A DNA stretch of 6,010 nucleotides, taken from positions 1-6,010 of the forward strand of contig JAAXGS010000032.1 in assembly GCA_012271225.1 (NCBI GenBank), in the 5' to 3' direction. The position numbers and the translations under genes are program-made. Shown here piece after piece: positions 1-4,784 of the stretch; the stretch's first letter is position 1; the number at the start of each line of letters is the position of its first letter. Source of the stretch: Dehalococcoidia bacterium (GTDB lineage Bacteria > Chloroflexota > Dehalococcoidia > UBA6926). The notes below the pieces were generated by a model. That model had not been told where the DNA came from. It saw only the letters and a list, made by a program, of their open reading frames with translations, and made no database searches.

Positions 1-1
1 C

Positions 2-1606
2 CTGCTGCTTGTCGGCGCGGACACTGGCCGCGACGGCATCCACGGCGCGACGTTCGCCTCCGTCGATCTCTCGGAGGAATCGGTGGAGCGCCGCCCCGCC
101 GTGCAGGTGGGCAACCCGTTCATGGAAAAACTCGCCATGGAGGCGTGCCTGGAGATCGCGGCGGCGGGGCTGCTGGTCGGCATGCAGGATCTTGGCGCGG
201 GCGGCCTCACAAGCGCTGTCGTTGAGTGCGCGGCGCGGGCCGACACCGGGGTTGATGTTGATGTTGCCCGCGTGCCGCGCCGGGAGGAGGGCATGACGCC
301 GTATGAGGTCATGCTCTCTGAGTCACAGGAACGGATGCTGCTGGTGGTTCCACCGGAGAACGTGGCCGCGGCGCGCGCCGTCTGCAGTCGGTGGGGCCTC
401 GCGTGCGATGAGATCGGCGTTGTGACGGACGGAAACCGCGCGGTGATCCGCGACGGCGGCAGGATCGTTGGCGATATGCCAATCGCCGCGCTGACTGAGC
501 CGCCCGCCTATGAACTGTCCGGCGCGGAGGATGAGCGGGTTGCCGCGCTGCGAGATCAGGATGTCTCCGCGCTGCCGCAGCCGGCGGACTGGAACGCCGT
601 CCTTCTGCGCATGGTGAGCGCGCCGTCACTGGCGAGCAAGCGGCCGGTGTATCGACAATACGACCATCAGGTTGGCAATAACACGGTGCTCTCGCCGGGG
701 CAGGCGGACGCGGCCGTTCTGCGCATCAAAGGGACGGGAAAAGGCATTGCCCTGACCATCGATGTGAACCCGCGTGCGTGTTCCCTGCACCCGTACACCG
801 GCGGCGCGCTGGCCGTTGTGGAGGCCGCCAGAAACCTCTCCTGTGTGGGCGCCCGCCCCCTGGCGATCACCGATTGCCTGAACTTTGGCAACCCGGAACG
901 GCCGGCGGTCGCGCATCAGCTTGAGCAGGCCGTTCGCGGCATGGCGGACGCCTGCGCGGCGCTGAACATCCCCGTGATCAGCGGCAATGTCAGTCTGTAC
1001 AACGAATCGGGCGACGGGCCGATTGACCCCACGCCAACCGTGGGGATGGTCGGCGTGCTTGATGACATCACGGCGCGATGCGGGGCGGGATTTCGTGAGC
1101 AGGGCGACCGTATCATGCTCATCGGCGCGGCGAGCACGGCGCTGCCCGTCGCTGCGCTTGGCGGCAGTGAGTACATCGCGCGGACGCATGGCGTTGCGGC
1201 GGGTCGTCCAATGGCGGACCTTGAGAGGGAGGTGAAGACCCAGTCCCTGGTGCGTGAGGCCATCGGCCGCGGCCTGCTCCGGTCGGCGCACGATGTCTCG
1301 GAGGGCGGGCTGGCGGTGACCATCGCGGAGTCTTGCATGACGGGCGGGACGGGCGCTGAGATCGATCTTGACCTGCTCGCAGCCGCTCGGGTTGACGCGG
1401 CGCTGTTCGGCGAGCCCCCGGCCTGCGTGGTGGTCTCCACCGCGCCGGATGACGCGCATGCGGTGCGGGCGCTTGCCGCGGAGCGCGGCGTGGCGCTGCG
1501 CGAGATCGGGATTGTGGCCGGTGACACCCTGCGAATACGCGGGCTGGTGGACCTGCCCGTTGCCGCGCTTGCAGAGGCGTGGGAAGGCGCGCTGCAGAAC
1601 GACTAA
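2..1606 (+). CDS. purL: Phosphoribosylformylglycinamidine synthase subunit PurL (5' partial)
   Basis: This is the synthetase subunit of FGAM synthase, which uses ATP and ammonia to convert FGAR to FGAM in cytoplasmic purine biosynthesis. The open frame runs from the left edge, so the ATG at 83 is internal. In-frame residues before it read GRDGIHGATFAS, a conserved PurL block. Other family blocks follow: VQVGNPFMEK, GAGGLTSA, YDHQVGNN (from about 658), HPYTGGALAVVEAARNLS, CLNFGNPE, SGNVSLYNES (from about 979) and SAHDVSEGGL (from about 1284). The 534 visible residues compare with roughly 720-750 for the small bacterial form, so about 200 N-terminal residues are missing from the window. No glutaminase domain follows the synthetase. 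This is the small PurL, which by family knowledge works with separate PurQ and PurS; neither is visible here. It ends at a TAA and is separated from the replication genes by 272 bases. Confidence 0.97.
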   Translation: MLLVGADTGRDGIHGATFASVDLSEESVERRPAVQVGNPFMEKLAMEACLEIAAAGLLVGMQDLGAGGLTSAVVECAARADTGVDVDVARVPRREEGMTPYEVMLSESQERMLLVVPPENVAAARAVCSRWGLACDEIGVVTDGNRAVIRDGGRIVGDMPIAALTEPPAYELSGAEDERVAALRDQDVSALPQPADWNAVLLRMVSAPSLASKRPVYRQYDHQVGNNTVLSPGQADAAVLRIKGTGKGIALTIDVNPRACSLHPYTGGALAVVEAARNLSCVGARPLAITDCLNFGNPERPAVAHQLEQAVRGMADACAALNIPVISGNVSLYNESGDGPIDPTPTVGMVGVLDDITARCGAGFREQGDRIMLIGAASTALPVAALGGSEYIARTHGVAAGRPMADLEREVKTQSLVREAIGRGLLRSAHDVSEGGLAVTIAESCMTGGTGAEIDLDLLAAARVDAALFGEPPACVVVSTAPDDAHAVRALAAERGVALREIGIVAGDTLRIRGLVDLPVAALAEAWEGALQND

Positions 1607-1682
1607 AGCAGGACTGCTCCCACAACAGAGTTCTTTGGTCATCATGGCTCTCAAGAGGGCCGCGAGAGCGCCGTGAAATAGG

Positions 1683-1752
1683 TCGCCGCGGGGCGTTCCA
1701 ACCCTTGCGGACATGGCCTCGCGGCGGCTACCCTAGACTGTCCGCCGCGGGG
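1683..1752 (+). promoter_or_regulatory. GC-rich inverted repeats forming two mutually exclusive stems
   Basis: Three related segments lie in the purL-rplI gap: A at 1683-1694, B at 1716-1727 and C at 1742-1752. B pairs with A over 12 positions (two G-T wobbles, loop 21). It also pairs with C over 11 positions (one wobble, loop 14). A and C share the direct repeat CGCCGCGGGG. Only one stem can form at a time, as in attenuator or riboswitch layouts. No U-tract follows either stem. Any regulatory role is inference, and GC-rich background produces such complementarity more easily than average sequence. Confidence 0.35.
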
Positions 1753-1777
1753 GTGGCTTCCGATGATCACGTGGGGC

Positions 1778-1800
1778 GCGAAGCCGTGGGACGGCTTCGC
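1778..1800 (+). other. Perfect 10-bp hairpin, possible purL terminator or operator dyad
   Basis: GCGAAGCCGT and ACGGCTTCGC form a perfect 10-bp stem around a GGG loop. It lies between purL and the predicted rplI promoter, where a terminator for the upstream unit would be expected. Neither strand has a T-run directly after it, so it is not a classic intrinsic terminator. It could be a U-tract-less terminator, a 3'-end-stabilising stem or a protein-binding dyad. The structure is seen directly; the function is not. Confidence 0.4.
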
Positions 1801-1834
1801 ACAGTGGCAGAGCGGCACGGCGGCTGGGGCGGAT

Positions 1835-1863
1835 TTGACGAAAAAGAACCAACGTGCTATTTT
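1835..1863 (+). promoter_or_regulatory. Sigma70-type promoter for the rplI-dnaB operon
   Basis: A -35 box TTGACG (1835-1840; 5 of 6 consensus bases) is followed by an exact 17-base spacer and a -10 box TATTTT (1858-1863; 4 of 6). The region is conspicuously AT-rich in a GC-rich window and sits directly before rplI. Predicted initiation near 1869-1871 would leave a leader of only about 10 bases, barely including the ribosome binding site. That is a mild argument against it, or a sign of a near-leaderless message. Confidence 0.5.
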
Positions 1864-1869
1864 TGATCG

Positions 1870-1875
1870 AAAGGA
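1870..1875 (+). promoter_or_regulatory. Ribosome binding site deciding the rplI start
   Basis: AAAGGA lies 3 bases before the ATG at 1879 and 6 bases before the adjacent in-frame ATG at 1882. The second spacing is better. L9 proteins normally begin with a single Met followed by KV, which matches MKVVLID from 1882. The second ATG is therefore the likelier initiator. Confidence 0.5.
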
Positions 1876-1878
1876 ACC

Positions 1879-2508
1879 ATGATGAAGGTCGTGCTCATCG
1901 ATGAGGCGCCGGGGCTGGGCATCGCGGGAGATGTTCGTGACGTCAGGGACGGGTACGCGCGCAACTACCTGATTCCCAAGAGGCTGGCCGTTCCGGCAAC
2001 GCCACAGGAGTTGTCGCGCGCTGATGCGCGCCGCCGCGCCGAAATCGCCCGCCGCACAAAGCTGAATCTGGAGATGGAAAGCGTGGGCAAGCGGCTTGAG
2101 GAGGACAGGCTGCTCATTCCGGTCCGCGTGGGCCCGGGCGGCCGCCTGTACGGCAGCGTGACGTCCGCGGAGATCGCCACAGCGGTCAATGAGATGATGG
2201 GCGTTGAGATTGACCGCCGCGCTGTTCCGCTCACCCAACCCATCCGCGCCCTGGGGCATCATCAGGCGCCGGTGCGGCTCGCGCCGGATGTGATCCCCAT
2301 GGTGACGATCACGGTCTACGCGGAGGGGACGGAACCGCCGCCCCTGGTGGATGAGGCTGCCGAGGATGCCGACGGCGCGGAGGAAACCCCCGAGGAAACC
2401 GGCGGCGAGAATGCGGCCGCCGAAGCGCGGGATGAGGCGGAGGCGGCGCCGGCAGCCACAGCGCCGGAAGACGGAGACGCCGCCGCTGCGGACGGGGATG
2501 CCGGCTAG
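1879..2508 (+). CDS. rplI: 50S ribosomal protein L9 with acidic C-terminal extension
   Basis: L9 binds 23S rRNA near the base of the L1 stalk and helps hold the reading frame. The N-terminal domain (residues 1-50) shows the family signature as GDVRDVRDGYARNYLIPK. The long connecting helix spans about residues 43-75. The C-terminal rRNA-binding domain follows, with GRLYGSVTSAEIA (about 88-100), EIDRRAV and PIRALGHH, ending near residue 149. L9 is usually about 150 residues; this one has 209. The extra ~59 residues are rich in Ala, Asp and Glu, with 20 acidic residues, one Arg and no Lys, and are probably disordered. It is the first gene of the putative replication operon, with its own promoter upstream; dnaB follows 42 bases later. 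The rplI-dnaB neighbourhood is known in other bacteria. The start may be the second Met (1882), giving 208 residues. Confidence 0.96.
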   Translation: MMKVVLIDEAPGLGIAGDVRDVRDGYARNYLIPKRLAVPATPQELSRADARRRAEIARRTKLNLEMESVGKRLEEDRLLIPVRVGPGGRLYGSVTSAEIATAVNEMMGVEIDRRAVPLTQPIRALGHHQAPVRLAPDVIPMVTITVYAEGTEPPPLVDEAAEDADGAEETPEETGGENAAAEARDEAEAAPAATAPEDGDAAAADGDAG

Positions 2509-2550
2509 GAGCGGAGCTCCCGGACCTCCGGCCATGGCCGACGGCGGCCG

Positions 2551-3972
2551 GTGGAACGGGCGGAACCGGGGTGGTTTGTGTACACCGAGCAGTTACCCCC
2601 GCACGATGATCATGCTGAGGAGTCCGTCCTCGGTTCCCTGCTGATCGACGGCGAGGCCGTCACCGGGGTGCAGGGCATCCTGGAGCCCGTCGATTTCTTC
2701 CGACAGAGGCATGCGTGGATCTATGACGCGTGCGTGTCGCTCTTTACCCGCAATGATCCGATCAGCCAGGTCAGCGTCGCGGATGAACTCTCACGCCAGC
2801 ATCGTCTCGATGAGGTTGGCGGGCTGCCGTTCCTGAGCCATCTGATTGCCGTTGTGCCCACGTCCGTGTACGCGGACAACTATGCCCGCGTGGTGCGGCG
2901 GCTCTCCATTCACCGTCAGCTGATCACAGCAGGGGCGCAGATCGCGGACATTGGCGCGCGCGCCGGGGACGATGAGGAGGAGTCTCTCCGCAAGGCTGAA
3001 GAACTCCTCTACCGGATGCGGCTTGGCCGCACAACGCGCGATCTCGAATCGCTGCACGACGTGCTTGACCGATACGTTGAGGAGAGCGGGCAGGTCACCG
3101 CCGGACATATCGGCGGCGTGGAGAGCGGGTTTGCCGATCTCGACCGCCAGCTTGGCGGCGGCTTTCAGCCGTCGGACCTGCTCATTCTCGCCGCGCGTCC
3201 CGGTGTCGGCAAAAGCGCCTTCGCCCTGAACGTGGCCAAGTCCGCGGCGGCAACACTTCGCGCGGACGGCCGCCGTCGCACCGTCGCGTTCTTCAGCCTG
3301 GAAATGGCGTCAGAGCAGGTGGCGGAGCGCCTGCTGGCGGGTGAGTCCGGCGTCAACTCCACGCGCATCCGCACGCGAATATGGACGGACTATGAAGAGG
3401 GCGCGATCATGAACGCCGTGGGGCGGCTGGCCGATCTGCCACTCTACATAGATGACTCCGTCACACTCGGCATCGTCGAGCTGCGCTCCAAGGCCAGACG
3501 GCTTCACCTGGATGAGGGGCTGGACCTGATCGTCGTGGACTATCTGCAGCTGATGACGGGCGCGAACTTTGCCGGAAACCGCGTTCAGGAGATCAGTGAG
3601 ATATCGCGTTTCCTCAAGGCGCTTGCGCGGGATCTGAACGTGCCCGTTCTGGCGCTGTCCCAACTCTCCCGCGCCGTTGAAAGCCGCCCCCGCCATGAGC
3701 CGCTGCTGTCAGACCTGCGGGAGAGCGGGGCCATTGAGCAGGACGCGGACGTTGTGCTGTTCCTCTATCGCGCGGACATGGTCTACACCGGGGAGGAATG
3801 GGAGCGGCAGCACCCGGATCAGGAGTATCCGCGCGGCATCGCGGATGTCATCATCGCCAAGCACCGCAACGGCCCGACCGGCCGCATGCAGGTTGTCTTT
3901 GAGGAAAGGACGACCACGTTCAGGAACGCAGCGCGCGCCGGGGGCGGCGCCGCCCCGGACGGCTACTACTAG
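2551..3972 (+). CDS. dnaB: Replicative DNA helicase DnaB
   Basis: This is the hexameric ATP-driven helicase that unwinds DNA at the fork and recruits primase. The N-terminal helical domain covers about residues 15-120 (LPPHDDHAEESVLGSLLID at its start), followed by a linker helix. The RecA-like motor begins near 185. It shows Walker A ARPGVGKS (215-222, Lys221), the catalytic Glu of FSLEM (Glu251), Walker B LDLIVVDY (Asp330), the SQLSR loop (370-374), LSDLRESGAIEQDADVV (386-402) and a KHRNGPTG segment (from Lys437) carrying the expected arginine finger. No intein or insertion interrupts it, and 473 residues is a normal length. The GTG start at 2551 lacks a clear ribosome binding site. The in-frame GTG at 2578 has GGGGTGG just upstream and leaves a more typical short leader before LPPH, so it is a serious alternative (464 residues). 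Confidence 0.97.
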   Translation: MERAEPGWFVYTEQLPPHDDHAEESVLGSLLIDGEAVTGVQGILEPVDFFRQRHAWIYDACVSLFTRNDPISQVSVADELSRQHRLDEVGGLPFLSHLIAVVPTSVYADNYARVVRRLSIHRQLITAGAQIADIGARAGDDEEESLRKAEELLYRMRLGRTTRDLESLHDVLDRYVEESGQVTAGHIGGVESGFADLDRQLGGGFQPSDLLILAARPGVGKSAFALNVAKSAAATLRADGRRRTVAFFSLEMASEQVAERLLAGESGVNSTRIRTRIWTDYEEGAIMNAVGRLADLPLYIDDSVTLGIVELRSKARRLHLDEGLDLIVVDYLQLMTGANFAGNRVQEISEISRFLKALARDLNVPVLALSQLSRAVESRPRHEPLLSDLRESGAIEQDADVVLFLYRADMVYTGEEWERQHPDQEYPRGIADVIIAKHRNGPTGRMQVVFEERTTTFRNAARAGGGAAPDGYY

Positions 3973-4010
3973 CGCGGCCCTCAGCGGTATGTGCGACGTG
4001 ACAGGGTATC

Positions 4011-4015
4011 GGAGG
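4011..4015 (+). promoter_or_regulatory. Ribosome binding site of the DnaD-like gene
   Basis: GGAGG is the strongest Shine-Dalgarno match in the window. It almost abuts the ATG at 4017 (one base between) but lies 10 bases before the in-frame GTG at 4026. The spacing favours translation from 4026, which would give a protein beginning M-RGLEQFPGFP and three residues shorter. Confidence 0.5.
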
Positions 4016-4016
4016 G

Positions 4017-4784
4017 ATGGCGATCGTGCGCGGCCTTGAGCAGTTCCCCGGCTTTCCGACGCAGACGCATGCGACGCCCGTGCCGGAGGCGTTCTACGCG
4101 GAGGTGCTGCCCCACCTGACCCGGCTGGCGGAGGTCAAGGTTTTTCTTGTCGCTCTCCGCCGCATTCGCCGCCAGAGGGGCGCAATCCGCCTGGTGACGG
4201 CGCGAGAACTGGTGAGCGCGCCGGAGATCGGCGCGCTCACGGAGGCGCGGGACGGAGACGCCGCGCCGCATCATGACGGAGATGACGGCGGGCCGACGGA
4301 CGACCGTGAGGCCATCGTGCGCGGCGTGATGGCGGCGTTCACGGAGGCCGGGGTGTTCATTGGCATTCCGCTCTCCGATGATGACGCGGCGTATTTTCTC
4401 AACGACTCCGAGGGCCGCCGCGCCGCGGAACGGGTCCGGGCCGGCGCCGCCGCCGTGACGCCGGCCCCCGCGCCGGCCCACGGCGAGCGTGAGACCGCGC
4501 CGCAACCCGGCATGATCTTCCGTCTGTATGAGGACACCATCGGGCCAATACCGGGCGCGGGCATCGCGGAGGAGCTGGCGGAGGCGGAACGGGAGTACCC
4601 CGCCTCATGGATTCAGGATGCCTTTCAGGAGGCCGCGGCGCACAACGCCCGCAGGTGGGCGTATGTCCGCGCCATCCTCAGGAAGTGGAGAGACAGAGGT
4701 AAGGGAGATGGAACGACTGAGCGACGCTCTGCAGAGGATCGCTACCGCGGGGGCAAGTACGGACAGGTCGTCCGATGGCGGTGA
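4017..4784 (+). CDS. DnaD-like replication initiation/primosome protein
   Basis: Members of the DnaD/DnaB_2 family remodel DNA and recruit helicase and loader at origins or restart sites in Gram-positive bacteria. The N-terminal part (about residues 20-130) resembles their winged-helix domain. It is interrupted by an acidic, Gly/His-containing stretch at about 76-97. An Ala/Pro linker (143-165) leads to the C-terminal DnaD domain (167-225). That domain carries the family pattern: IFRLYEDTIGPI, then EELAEAEREYPASWIQDAF and YVRAILRKW. A basic tail ends in a YRGGKYGQVV-type segment, which also occurs in relatives. The gene begins 44 bases after dnaB. Its last 77 bases overlap the next gene in another frame, implying translational coupling. 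Its neighbours, a helicase and an AAA+ loader, support a primosome role. Assignment to the family is strong; orthology to B. subtilis DnaD itself is not claimed. The start may be the GTG at 4026. Confidence 0.88.
   Translation: MAIVRGLEQFPGFPTQTHATPVPEAFYAEVLPHLTRLAEVKVFLVALRRIRRQRGAIRLVTARELVSAPEIGALTEARDGDAAPHHDGDDGGPTDDREAIVRGVMAAFTEAGVFIGIPLSDDDAAYFLNDSEGRRAAERVRAGAAAVTPAPAPAHGERETAPQPGMIFRLYEDTIGPIPGAGIAEELAEAEREYPASWIQDAFQEAAAHNARRWAYVRAILRKWRDRGKGDGTTERRSAEDRYRGGKYGQVVRWR
4695..4699 (+). promoter_or_regulatory. Ribosome binding site of the loader gene, inside the DnaD-like gene
   Basis: AGAGG sits 8 bases before the ATG at 4708, a near-ideal spacing, and supports that ATG even though it places the start well inside the preceding reading frame. 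A second purine run, AAGGGAG (4701-4707), abuts the ATG and is too close to serve. Confidence 0.55.

Noticed and set aside
1647..1669. 6-bp inverted repeat GCTCTC...GAGAGC after purL
   Set aside because: Short stem, 11-base loop and no T-run; too weak to call a terminator.
626..1714. 362-codon open frame on the - strand opposite purL
   Set aside because: It lies antisense to a confidently identified PurL, its product is low-complexity Arg/Gly-rich with no recognisable motif, and long antisense frames are expected at this GC content.
1705..1734. Possible promoter TTGCGG-18-TACCCT in the intergenic gap
   Set aside because: Both boxes match poorly; the TTGACG-17-TATTTT pair downstream is clearly better.
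1801..1834. GTGGCAGAGCGG resembling the 5' part of a tRNA
   Set aside because: No anticodon arm, T-arm or acceptor match follows before rplI.
1579..1866. 95-codon + frame across the end of purL and the intergenic gap
   Set aside because: No ribosome binding site, no recognisable motif, and it overlaps structured repeats and the rplI promoter.
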